Shown: in pieces, positions 32,097 to 43,600 of the stretch | How positions within the stretch are numbered: the first letter of the stretch is position 1 | Layout: each line of letters opens with the position of its first letter | Assembly (NCBI GenBank): GCA_020744425.1 | Contig: JAGMUV010000028.1 | Span: forward strand, 1-64,000 | Source: Dactylonectria macrodidyma | Lineage: Eukaryota > Ascomycota > Sordariomycetes > Hypocreales > Nectriaceae | Direction of reading: 5' to 3' | Length of the DNA: 64,000 nt | Notes under the pieces: generated by a model | What the model was told of the DNA's origin: nothing | Databases searched by the model: none | The model's input: only the letters and a program-made list of their open reading frames with translations | Position numbers and translations under genes: made by a program

Positions 32097-33540
32097 GGTC
32101 GCCTTATGAGATATATAAGGTTTTTGAAGGTCCTAAATAAGAATTGTATATTTGTGGCTCACTGCCAGGCAGACTCTTAGATGGTATCTCTAGCTATCCT
32201 ACGCAAAACCTTGCTGACTCTCAAATAACCGTCTCGTTTCTGCTGCTAGATCCGTCAATCTCTGCATGGCATCAATTATATTCTGGTCTAGCTTATTCCC
32301 AATGAAATCCTGCGGTCGAACGGGACTGAGAAGCCAGAAAAAGGCCAGTCGTTGTCAAGACTGATCACATATCATACCGCTATTAATAGGAACAAACTAG
32401 GCGCTGCTACCATGAACTTTGATGTTTCCAAGATAATGCGGCGAGGTACAGCAGCTTGAGAAAATGTCTTTTGAGTCCAAAGTAAGCCGCGCCCACCTAT
32501 CAATCCCTGTCAATTCCGTGTGCATCCGTATTAAGTCTATGTTATTTTCTCTGCAAGTCTAGTGCATGATGATTGCTCTGCAAGGAGTGTACCTACCCTA
32601 TACCCATGACCTCGAATCGGAAGTCTACAAAGACTATACAGATACCACCCGTTGCTAGGAGGGTGCTGTAGGTATTTCTTTCGGCGGCGGAATCGAGAGC
32701 AATTGGTCTTCTTGTGACTAGGATTTGCTTCTACTGCAAAACTTGATTTGTTCTAGCATCTGATTCTGCTCTAGAACGAGACGCACTCGTAAAGCCTGTC
32801 ATCTCAACAATAGCTTCGACGAGCAGCTATTTCACCTCTTCGGCTTTTCATAGCAAACTCATCTGATTATAACCTGCGGAGTTCATCCTTCTAGCCGAGG
32901 ATGTCCCCATCCCATAAACGAAGAGGTGGCCAAGAGTCAGGCCTCCCACCAACTCAATATCCACTGACTCTCCTTCCATCACATTCGATATGCCTCTGAC
33001 CCCAACCTTTAGTATTCGTTCCCTTGCTAGCTTTCAGAACAGAGTCAGTGGCAAGCATACGCATTGTACATTGAGCCTCCAGCCGAGACTAAACTTACAC
33101 TGGTAGATTCTTTCGAGTTTTTCTGGAGCCCACGGCTTTCTCGTGTGTCTTATACCGGTCGTTGAAAGTTATGGATGAAGAGTTCCAGACGGGAGCCAAG
33201 CCCTGACCTGCTACCACGGCTCCTGCAAATGACAAGGCCTAGAGCATCTTGAAACCGATTCCATCATCCTAACAAGAGCCCAGAATGGCATTCTTTCTAT
33301 ATGTAAGGGCCACCTAATTTTATAGCTTTGACGGGGCTCTTTAACTGGCTCCAACAATAATATTTGCAACATGAGAGACGGTGAAGAGCATGTTATCTCA
33401 GCGGCGAAACCTAAGCCGTGGAGTTAAGAGCTAACAGCCCCACCATTACAAATAGGCGGCATGCACGGTATGTATGTATATATTTCGTCCGAGGGCCGTA
33501 AGGCCCATGAAGTTTTTCCTTGCTGAAAAGACGACTACGA
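32097..33540. other. gene-poor stretch
   Basis: No reading frame above about 60 codons and no motif. The last part leads into the piggyBac remnant. Confidence 0.45.
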
Positions 33541-35125
33541 ATTTACGATCCGGATTGCGTTGAATAGCTATGCCGGCCCCGTTCAACAAGGCCAATGAAT
33601 GGTCCTATTATATGATGGAAGCAGCCGTCCGCCTCGTTGAAATTAGTAGTATTATTGGGGTAGACGAAGGGATCATCGGCTTCAAAGGACGGTCCCGTCA
33701 TAAAGTGACGATCAAGACAAAACCAACGCCTACAGGGCTCAAGGTGTCGGCCCTAGCTACTCATGGATATCTTCTGCAGTGGTATTGGCACCAACCCGGC
33801 CCAAAATACGGCCCTATTGGTGTTGAAGCCACAGCTAGGGCCCGGGCCGTAGCTGTGGCCCCGGACAATGCCCCAGATAACCGCCCTTGTCAGGGCTCTG
33901 ACGAGAGCTCTGATGAGGATTCTGACAATATCATATATAGCTCTTCGTCAGAGGACTCAGCTGACGAGGAAGCCCTAGATATTGAGGCCTCATACGAGCC
34001 GTTAGAATAGACAGCTACTCAGATAATAGAAGATGCTCCAATAATAACGCTACCGCTATTAAACCCAACTCAAGCTATTATTATTACCCTAGTAAATAAG
34101 CTGCCAGAAGGGACCTACCATGTCTTCCTTAACAACCTCTTCTCGTCACTCGACCTTTTCAAAGCCCTTAAAATCCTAGGCATCAGGGCCACAGGGACTT
34201 GCTGTACGAACTGTAGGCTATATCGCGATACCATTATTGCAAAAGAAAACGATAGAAAGGGAAAGGGGCTGTGGCCTTGGGGCCAGATTTAGAGCTGGCC
34301 TACGCCTAATAATAAGGTAGGAAGACTATCCGGCTCTATGGCTCTAGGAAACCAGGCTCTAGGAAATGCCCTACTAATAGCTTCTAAGGTCAACCAAATC
34401 GCATGGAAGGATAACGCCCTAGTCTTATTTTTATCCACTATTTATAAGGGCCCTAAGACGGTCATACGGAAAAGGAGGAGGCCCAATTCAACACAGCTGT
34501 ATAGCCGTTCGATCAAGCAGAAATTCAATAGCCACAGCGTCCTACAGCTATCTCTTCCATATATAGCTACCCACTATAATGATAAAATGAACGCTGTTAA
34601 TATAGCTGATCATTTAAGGTCAAATATGCATTCTGACCATCGTCAACGCCAGGGCCTGACTAGGGCTCTAACGTGGTCCTTCCTCTTTGCAACGGCCCTT
34701 GCTAATAGCTTCCTTTTGCAGCTAAAAGGCCAGCCGGCTTAGACACCCTATACATCACAGAGCCGTTGGCAACAAGCATTGGTGGACGAGATATTCAAGA
34801 TATATAGCCAGATAGGCTCATCCAGACAAAGATATCATGCTGGGAACACCACCACGCCGTTTGAAGAGCATATCTTTGACAATAGGAAAAAACAGGCCCG
34901 ATGTCTGGCCTGTCAGGGTGTTCAAATAGGCCCTAGAAGCCAGAGTGTTCAACGCCCTAGAAAACAGGGCCCATTACAACAGCTAGATGCGAATAGCATC
35001 AACAGCCGGGCCCAACAAAGGGCACCTAAGAAGATAGGTACATCAACAATGTGGGGTTGTCTGACTTGTAATGTAGCTATTTGTAAAAAGCCTAAATGTT
35101 AGTACTTCTATCATAGGCAAGAAAT
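33541..35125 (+). pseudogene. piggyBac-type transposase, degenerate
   Basis: The frame 33570-34010 holds the DDE_Tnp_1_7 core: VDEGIIGFKGRSRHKVTIKTKP, then GYLLQWYWHQPGPKYGP, and an acidic Ser/Asp-rich stretch. After a stop, the same frame type resumes with LPEGTYHVFLNNLFSSLDLF and CCTNCRLYRD, then 34338-34742 (NSHSVLQLSLPYIATHYND, the conserved YN-MN-VD-like segment). The C-terminal cysteine domain at 34779-35102 has CLACQG and WGCLTCNVAICKKPKC. In-frame TAGs separate these blocks. The N-terminal third before 33570 is not recognisable. Confidence 0.8.
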
Positions 35126-35189
35126 GCCTGCTAGCTAATGTCACTATTTTTTTTCGCGGTTTTAATTGGATCAGATCCATATCCGATAC

Positions 35190-35511
35190 ATCCAATGTGC
35201 CTTCGCGCACTCAAGGAGATAAGGAAAGTCAGTCAAGGCAGAAGTTTCGGACCGGAGACGAATTTACGCCTATGGCACAGCATAAACTTGTCCGAAGGGG
35301 AAAAAAGGCCAATTGCGTTGCTTGTCAGGGCCACCGGGTTGGGCAGCCAAGGTCAAGAACCTCAAGAAAGCCTTTGGCGCCGGTCAACAATAATAAGAAG
35401 AGGCCTCAATTAAAGAAGAAGAGGCATCAATCAATTTGGGGGTGTGAGCAGTGTGACGTCGCGATTTGTAACTCAAAATATTGTTGGGACATCTATCATG
35501 GGCTAATTTAG
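35190..35511 (+). pseudogene. second piggyBac C-terminal cysteine domain
   Basis: A frame just downstream repeats the same domain type: KANCVACQGHRVGQPRS, then WGCEQCDVAICNSKYCWD. It differs clearly from the copy ending near 35100, so it is a second, diverged element fragment. It could also be a very old tandem duplicate. Confidence 0.65.
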
Positions 35512-36180
35512 GTAGGGAATAATGTACCTTTCATTCTTGCATTTTAATTGGGCAGACATCCCTGGAGTGACCTGGCGGGAGCCTTTCGACAATTGAGGGG
35601 ATACTTCAATATGAGCCTGAGTCCTACGAAGTCGCCACCATCTAGGACTTCTTTTAGAGTTTGTCATGACATCAGGGTCATGAAGTCGAGGGGGAAACCT
35701 CAATCCTTCTAACATCACATACACCTACGCTAGCAACCAATTAAATCGAAGATCTCGTCACTCAAGTCGGCAGACTCTGACAGCCCAGTCCGGTATGGTC
35801 CCTGGTCATTTGGTTTCAAGTGCCCCTATTGGCTCATGTGGTCATGTACAGGCCACTGAGGCTCGCAACGGGACGTTTCCTTCCGCCCTGACCCGTCTCG
35901 TTCCATCCTGGCGTCGCCTCTGAATGAGCTCTTGAGCTCGTTTGAGCTGGCCGGAGCTCGTCGTGTTGCCACGTGAGGTGCAACGGTGAGGGCGTAATTT
36001 TAATGCTGTAAGTGGTCGAAGCTGCGGGAGGATTATGAAGTCGCTAGTACATCCGCCTAGGGGCTGACTGGGTTTGGCCGCAAGTTCCTGTGACCAAAGT
36101 GGGGAATAACTATGTTGGGTCTGGAAAGTCAGTCGAGCCGCGCGTGAGTTTCAGCGACCCGCGTCACTCGTTCGACCGAA
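35512..36180. other. gene-poor stretch
   Basis: No supported gene. A short antisense frame at 35503-35724 has no recognisable content. Confidence 0.4.
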
Positions 36181-36245
36181 TCGATCGAAAATCGATCGAA
36201 AATCGATCGAAAATCGATCGAAAATCGATCGAAAATCGATCGAAA
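36181..36245. repeat. minisatellite, 11-bp unit, about six copies
   Basis: TCGATCGAAAA is repeated perfectly five times and partly a sixth. Three minus-strand frames stay open through it, giving FDRFSIDFRSI-type repeats, which is a by-product of the unit length. The following 200 bases (36246-36440) contain scattered TTCGATTCGATG and CGAATGAGA repeats of related composition. Confidence 0.9.
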
Positions 36246-36759
36246 GCTTGGGCCAGTTCGATTCGATGACGAATAAAATGTGCCCTGTTCGACGTATGTC
36301 GAATGAGAAACGCCACATTCGATTCGACGCAATCAAATATCGAATGAGACATTCCACGTTCGATTCGATGCGAATCGAACGCCAAGAAATTCAATTCGAT
36401 ATTCGTAAGACTTGGCATCGAATGAATCTATCGATTCGATTCCCGTTCATAAGATGTCCATCCCTGCCCTGACTAAGGTTACTGATCAGCCTCCTGGATT
36501 TATACATATATTATTTGATTATATTATCCCGTCTTGCGGTCCTGCCACTGAACAGGCCACACCAATAACAAGAAGTGACTTTGCGTATGGACGGTATCCA
36601 TACCTGCCGTTGCAGTGAACGTCATCTACGTGGAGTGGCGCGTCCAAGGCCGCCGAGGTTCCGGGGGAAAGTTTAGAAGGCTGCCACTGGAAACTCTCGA
36701 AACTGTTGAACTATTTGTACTCATAGAAAGCAAGAAACGTGACATCATATCCTGCTACC

Positions 36760-37116
36760 CTATTGCCCTAACGTCTCTTCAGAGTGGAACATAATGAACG
36801 AAAGCGCTACACCCAACTGAACTCCTTTATCAGTATAAAACTCGACACTCAATTCGGTGTAGACGTGTTTGAGTTCGAGGCATGCCCCCCTTGTAATTTC
36901 ATAAGCATACTGAATGTTTTCTTGCCATCGAGGGCTGCCCACTTGATCCTGTTGCCATTCAAAATATTTTTCCAGAGCCTTATTTCTCCGCATGGGAATG
37001 ACGAGGTCGTTCGGTCGTTTCCGATATACCACCAACCCCTGCGTTTCCATGTTGGGCTCTGAGTTTCTCCACTGGACTTTAATTTTAGGGTTAACCCTGG
37101 AAGAGATACAAGGCAC
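36760..37116 (-). pseudogene. fragment of an uncharacterised fungal protein gene
   Basis: A 118-codon frame has protein-like content (KIKVQWRNSEPNMETQGLVV, RNKALEKYFEWQQDQ, YEITRGACLELKHVYTE, KGVQLGVALSF). It resembles the C-terminal part of a hypothetical family I have seen in Sordariomycetes. No start-side extension was found, so it looks like a fragment. Function unknown. Confidence 0.4.
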
Positions 37117-37538
37117 CTTGTATCTGCATCAATCTAATCGGCATTGCAGGCCCATCTAATAGCCTAGGGCGGCCCTATTTCCAGTTGGAAGTTGGGCAGG
37201 TTTTGAAGGTGTTGTCAAAGTTTGACCTTTTTTGCCTCTCACAATCTCTCAATCAGCTTCTTTTCCAATCTCGTACGGTATTACACAAGTTGCCCTCTAT
37301 ATGCCTCTATAAGCCTAATGTAGCTTTGTTCTTTATGTCTTTAGCTATTGATTTGATTAAGTTACAGAAAATACACCTTTCCTGAACCATCCAGGGCAGC
37401 AGAGACTTCCAGATCACTTAAAGCTTCCTAAAAGTGCTAGTTAGATCTGGCTATATTACTGACTAGCACTGCGATAAGTGCTAGAGCTAATATTTAAACC
37501 ATCCCCTACATCTCTATTACCACATATTAAAACCATCC
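37117..37538. other. intergenic stretch downstream of the CBM18 protein gene
   Basis: No supported gene; a 66-codon frame at 37185-37385 has no motif. Confidence 0.35.
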
Positions 37539-39437
37539 TCAAGTACAACGTCCGAATCCTTTTTGACTGTATTTCACGCCAGCATTAGCTTCTACAATCT
37601 TCGCAGGCACAACAAAACGTGTGGGACACTTACCATCCAGTGCCGCAATGACCAGTCGTCGTGCCGCAGAACCCGCCAGAGCTACAGCACTGGTTGTTGA
37701 AATCGCCGCCATTGCACGTCAAGCCACCCTTGCTGGAGCCGCAGCTTCCATCAACCGAGGGGATGTTGGTCGTGATGCACGTGTTGGAAAAGCTCGATTG
37801 GCTGTGTTTTCACATGTTGGTTAGTCGCACGCAGAGGGCGAAAAGTAGAGAAAGATCAACGTACCATCCCTGGCCGCAGTGGTTGGCCGTGTTGCCGCAG
37901 AAGCCTCCGCCCGAGCAACACTTGCCAAAGGTCGAGCCCGAGCACGTCTTTCCATTCTTGCCGCATGCTCCGTCGGTGGAAATCCCACTCGAGCCACCGG
38001 TGCAAGTGCCGAAGCCCGTCTGGCAGCCCGCACCGCAGTGGTCTGTCTTGCTGCCGCAGAAGCCGCTTGATGAACAGCAGTCTCCAAACGTGGAGCCTTT
38101 GCATATCTTGCCGTTCTTCCCGCAGGATCCGTCAGTTGAGATGTCTCCGGAGCCGGAACTACAAGTACCGTAGCTACTTTGACAGCCGGCACTGCAATGG
38201 TCTGATGTGCCGCCGCAGAAACCACTTGAAGAACAGCAGTCTCCAAAGTTTGATCCTTTACACGTTTTGCCGTTCTTGGTGCCGCAGGACCCGTCCGTTG
38301 AAATGGTTCCTGAGCCGGAACCGCATGTACCGAAGCTCGCCTGACATCCAGCGCCACAATGATCGGTTGCTCCACCGCAGAAGCCGCTGGACGAACAACA
38401 GTCTCCAAAGGTTGATCCAGTACAAGTCTTGCCATTCTTCCCGCAAGATCCATCAGTTGAAATGTCACCAGCGCCAGTGCTACAGGTACCAAAGCCGCTC
38501 TGACATCCAGCGCTGCAGTGGCCTGACGTCGCACCGCAGAAACCGCTAGACGAGCAGCAGTCGCCAAAGGTCGATCCCTTGCAGGTCTTGCCGTTCTTGG
38601 TGCCGCAATCCCCGTCAGTGGAGATGTCCGACGCCCCGCCGGTGCAATTTCCAAAGGTCAACTGGCAGCCGGCACCGCAATGATCGGTGGCACTTCCGCA
38701 GAAGCCGCTCGACGAGCAACAGTCTCCGTAGCCAGAGCCTTTGCAGATCTTACCATTCTTGGACCCGCAGGTTCCGTCCGTCGTGACGTTGGCGGCGATG
38801 GTGCAGTTACCGAAGGCGACCAGACATCCGGGACCACAGTGGTCCGCGCTGTCGCCGCAGAAGCCGCCGGAGGAGCAGCAGTTGCCGTACGTAGACCCGA
38901 GGCATGTCTTGTCGGCGCCTGTGGGGCCGCAGTGGCCGTCGGTAGTGACGTTGCCCGTGTCCTTGCAGGTACCGAACAACGTCTGGCAGCCGGAGCCGCA
39001 GTGGCCCGCCGTGTCGCCACAGAAGCCGCTGGAGGAGCAGCAGTCGCCGTACGTGGCTCCCGTGCACTTGTACTGCTTCGTGCCGCCGCAGGAGCCGTCG
39101 GGCGAGGGGCTTCCCGGGCCGGGCGCTGGGGGTGCTGGGGCGTTGCAGTTGCCGTAGCCAACTTGGCTGTTTGGCTGTTAGGTACGGACCGTTGATCTAT
39201 AGGGTTGACTTACCATCCCGCTCCGCAGAAAGCTGTGGAGCGTCCGCACTGGCCGTCCTTGGAGCAACAGGCGCCCCACGAGGGTGAGCACACCCAGCCC
39301 GGAGTGGCGCTGCCGCAGGTGCCGTCCTCGGTGATGATGCCGGTTTGCCACGGAGGGATGGCATCGCCTGTTGCGGACTGGGCGATGACGCCCGACACGA
39401 AGAGCCCAAAGCCAAAGAGTGTCTGGAGCTTGTACAT
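37539..39437 (-). CDS. secreted protein with ten CBM18 (hevein-like) chitin-binding modules (573 aa)
   Basis: Exons are 39437-39214, 39166-37865, 37801-37634 and 37566-37539, joined by introns of 47, 63 and 66 nt. The start at 39437 opens the signal peptide MYKLQTLFGFGLFVSGVIA; an ATG 18 codons upstream is out of context. Ten modules follow, each with the pattern CG-x-C-x-G-C-C-S-G-F-CG-HC-GC-Q-C. Module 1 is in exon 1, modules 2-8 are wholly in exon 2, modules 9-10 use exons 2-4. Modules are linked by short ISTDG-type spacers. There is no catalytic domain, membrane segment or GPI signal. It should bind chitin outside the cell, either coating the fungus's own wall or shielding chitin fragments. 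The neighbouring chitinase gene is divergent across 1.23 kb. Confidence 0.9.
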
Positions 39438-40667
39438 GGTGGCGACTTGGTTGGATTGGTGGTCTAAGGAGTGATATCCTATGGCCCTCATGACTAGTAG
39501 TTATATGTAGGCATTGTGAGCCCACGGCAAAACTCTTTTGGAGAGTGAGTCTAGTGCCAGCCGCTTGGGTCCCGTTCATCTACTCCTTGGATTCGTTACA
39601 TTTTTCGAAGGAGTCCGAAGGAAGGCCTCAAAAGTTCGTCCACTAGGCGCGCAAGGGTTTATTCACATGCTCCCCTTGCATTAGTTCAGACCACTATATG
39701 TCCATTCTGTATTTTGTATGGAGTTTCTGACATCAAGGTTCTTTAAAGAGTATAGTAAAGCCCCTGTATGTATCGTCCGAATTTTGGAGCCTTTCCTCCG
39801 TTTGTCTGTAAACGGCAACTGACGCTGCCGGAGTGCCCCTGCATTCGGATTAGCACTAGGATGCAACGTAGCCTTCGGATCGACGGCTTTGATTATGAGT
39901 GGCTGTGTCAAACTTCGCCTCGCCGTAGGGCGGTGCTAGCCTTGCCGAAGCTCCCTGCGAGTGACGGGAAGCACGGCTAGGCCTTTTTGAATAGAACCAC
40001 TTGAGGCTTCTAGCATTGGATTCCTTCGCGTCTACTTCCATCTTGTATTTTCCGAGTATCATTCGAATTTGACGGTAGGAGGGGTCACATCGCGCCAGGA
40101 ATACGAGTGGCGGAGCCTAAGAGGCCCCCGGCCCCGGACGAGGGAGAAAGAAAAGGAAGAAATATGCCGTAATTTTCCCGTAGAGTGTGCCAAGGCTCCA
40201 GGCCATATTGTGCGCCATATGATCCCTGCTCGCAGCGAGGTACGCAGATTCACTGAGACTTCTATTACCGCATATGAGAGGTACGAGTTAACATAACTTA
40301 AGCTTTAGATGATTGTTCCCTAATTGGGCTGATCCCCTGTAACGCCGTATGTTAACTGGAGCCTTAACACACTTTAAGGGATGAGGCGCAAGCTGCTCCA
40401 CAAGTGAGCTCGGATCTCGCCGAGTGAGGTAGTGATCTCCCCAGTCGTGGGCCTGAGTTACATAGTTCAACTGGGTGCTGAATCCTGCGACAATGGCGGA
40501 GGCAAATTGGAACCCTTCAGCGGAGTGCGTGGTAGACGTAGTTTGCGATTGGCAACATCGCGCGGCTGGGACAATTGTATAGGCTCTATATATGGGCGCC
40601 GTAGCTTGACTTTTCCTAAGTGTTCAGGACAACGCAGAAGCAAGAGGACAGCGGCAACTTAGTTAGT
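39438..40667. promoter_or_regulatory. divergent promoter region between CBM18 protein and chitinase-subtilase genes
   Basis: TATATAT lies at 40587-40593, about 75 bases before the chitinase start at 40668, a plausible TATA box. On the other side a TACATATAAC-type element lies near 39500, about 60 bases before the CBM18 start. No gene lies between; short frames at 39768-40296 show nothing. Confidence 0.45.
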
Positions 40668-43600
40668 ATGCCGCGTTCACGGACCAGCAGCCTCGCCCTC
40701 TGGGCCATGGCTAGTTTCGTTCTTCTGCTCTGCGCGTCGCCTCTTCTCTTCAGTCATCATTTTCTCCCGCAACGCCGTAGCCACGTCCTCCGACCTGAGG
40801 ATGCCTCGTTGCTCTCCAAACGAGCAGCCGCAGGACCTTTCCGGGGACCTGCCCACCAGAACCCGGCCAAAGCACCGCCGACACCCATACCAGAAATCGT
40901 GGACGTGCTGAATGAAGAACCCGTCGAGTCGGGCTTTCAGATTTCTGGCCGAGACCACCTTGCAAAGCGTGCGGATGGCCCCCTGCGCTGCGACGATGCG
41001 CCTTGTATCGATGGCAGCTGCTGCGGGAAGAACAACATCTGCGGCTATGGCCCGGATTACTGTGGTGACGGATGCATTTCGCAATGCAATGCGACGGCCA
41101 TGTGCGGCGAGTTTAGTGAGAATGCTGATATGCCGTGCGGCATGAAGCTGTGCTGCTCCGCGACGGGTTGGTGTGGTGTAAGTGGAATAGATGCCCCTTT
41201 TCTTGATACCTTGTCTAAGACTGAAGTCATCTAGACAACCGAAGCGTACTGCCACAATGCCGACCCTCTTCATAATACCTTGCCATGCCAGGCTGGCTAC
41301 GGCTCGTGCTCCATCACAGGTCCGCCATCTTGTGCGGCCGGCGGTGGCACTACCAACGGCCGTACGATCGGTTACTACCAGTCATGGAACGTCCGCGACC
41401 GAGCCTGCAACAAGGTCTCGCCGTCGCAGCTCAACACCACAGGCTACACCCATCTCTTCTACTCCTTCGCGTCCATCGACCCGGGCACGTACAAGATCAC
41501 ACCTGCGCACTCCGACGACCCGGCCATGATGAAAGACTTTACCGCCCTGTCCAAAGACGGCAAGCTGCAGACTTGGATTGCCATCGGTGGCTTCGACTTC
41601 AGCGACCCGGGCAAGTCTACCCACACGACCTGGAGCGACCTCTGCTCGACCAAGGAACGCCGCGCAGCCTTCATCGCCTCCGTCAAGGAGTACATGGACA
41701 CGTACGGCTTCCAGGGCGTCGACATCGACTGGGAGTATCCCGGTGCGCCGGAGCGTGGCGGGCGCAAGATGGCTGATACGCGCAACTTGGCCACGCTTGT
41801 GCGGGAGATGCGCGCGGCGTATGGTAAGTCATATGGCATTAGTCTGACCCTTGCGCCCGATTATTGGTATCTTCGCTGGTTTGATGGAAAGGCTATGGAA
41901 CCGTATGTGGATTTCTTCGGCTTCATGGCCTACGATCTGCATGGGTCGTGGGATGCCGATGTCTTGACTCTGGGCAAGCTGGTGCGAGGACAGGCCGACA
42001 TTCGCGAGATTTCCAGCAACACGGTGCCGCTCTGGTTCGACGGCTTGAATCCGTCCAAGATCAACTTCGGGCTCGCCATGTACGGCCGTGGATACACGCT
42101 GGCCGACCCCAGCTGCAACGATCTGCTCTGTTCCTTCTCGGGCCCGAGCAAGCCGGCTCCTTGTACCAACTTTGGGTAAGAATCCCCTGTTGAGCATTAA
42201 TACAATAATTACTGACCTTCTCAGCGGTGTCATGTCGCTGGTCGAAATCAAGCAGCTGATCAAGCGGCTCGGAACTGACTCCAAAATACCTTCCCGAGTC
42301 CATGATGAAACAGATTACCTGGGATGACCAGTGGATCGGCTACGACGACGAGGAAACCTTCGCTGCTAAGAAGGCCTTTGCCGATAGCAGATGCTTCGGA
42401 GGGACCATGGTCTGGAGCATTGACTTTCAGGTTCCTGGCTCTGGGGCCCCGGATGACGACCTTGAAGTTGTCTATCTGGCCCCCGAGGTCTACTCGGACA
42501 AGCCTGCGCAGTGCACACCCCCTTGCGTCATGGTCTTCCCGCCCACCGCTCTGCCATCGGCCACGACCATCTCCATCCCGCCGTATACGTCGTCCATTGT
42601 TGTGGGCACAGGGAGTGGCAAGACAACAATGACAATTACCGTCAAGCCGCCGGCAATCACCACCAGCTCGATGGGCTTCTTTAACATCAATGCCACCTCG
42701 GGCCAACTTACGGGCACCCTACGGCCAACTCAGAGTGTCGACGTGCCGCCGGTTGTCACGACCGTCACCGACAACGGTGGCCTTATCTACACCCGGACCC
42801 TGTACCTGCCGCCCTGGCCACTCATCACGCTCGGCCCGCCTCCGTCTGGTGGATGGTCCTCGGGCGGATCGGAACAGACCACGCAGCCGGCGGGTCCCGG
42901 AGGCGGCAGTAACCCCGCTCCGTCGTGGCCGCCCGCAACCATCCCGGACACCCCGTGGCCCGGCGGTGAACCCACCGCACCCGGGGGAACGGAGCCGACT
43001 GTCTGGCCGCCGTCGTGGGAGCTGTTGCCCGTTGAGAAGGATGTCGATGATGAGGGCGAGGACGACGACGACGACGACGGGCCCAAGTATACGAGCAGTT
43101 GCAAGCTGTGGTTCTTTGGCGTGAGTGATGACAGCTCATTTTTCTTTCACCTCCTTTACTGACACGGGTGTGGTAGGTCTGCATCAAGTGGGAGGGCATC
43201 GTCATCGGAGGATGGGAATGGAACTTGCCTACAGGCATATGGGGTCCCGGGCCGCCACCGCTGGACAAGATCAAGCTGCCGCCCAACATTCGTATCCAAG
43301 GAAAGCTGCCGCCTTGGCCCAAGATCACGTAAGTGGAAGAGACGACCGACGAGGGGGCGACTTGATTCTAACAGTGCTATAGCATCGGCCCTGGAGGCAA
43401 GCCAACCTACCCCCCCAAGCCAGCCGACTGCGAGCCCACACAAGCCTCCCTCTGCCTAACCACCAGCTCCTTCGGCACCACCGTATCCAACGGCGCCACA
43501 CGCACGACGGCCACACAGGTCAAGTCCACATGCGCCACTATCACCGGCTGCAACCTGCGCGACGTCGAGGCCACCAAAACGGGTGCCTCGTGTGCGGTGA

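Noticed and set aside
36129..36418. ORFs reading through the 11-bp minisatellite (FDRFSID repeats)
   Set aside because: An 11-bp unit without stops keeps several frames open by chance; no start context or other exons.
37821..39195. Long alternative frames across the CBM18 array (170-277 codons on both strands)
   Set aside because: They are periodic by-products of the repeated modules; only one frame has signal peptide, cysteine pattern and in-phase introns.
39600..39640. GAAGGAAGGCCTCAAAAGT resembling the MITE end at 3912
   Set aside because: Too short and imperfect, and no matching second end nearby.
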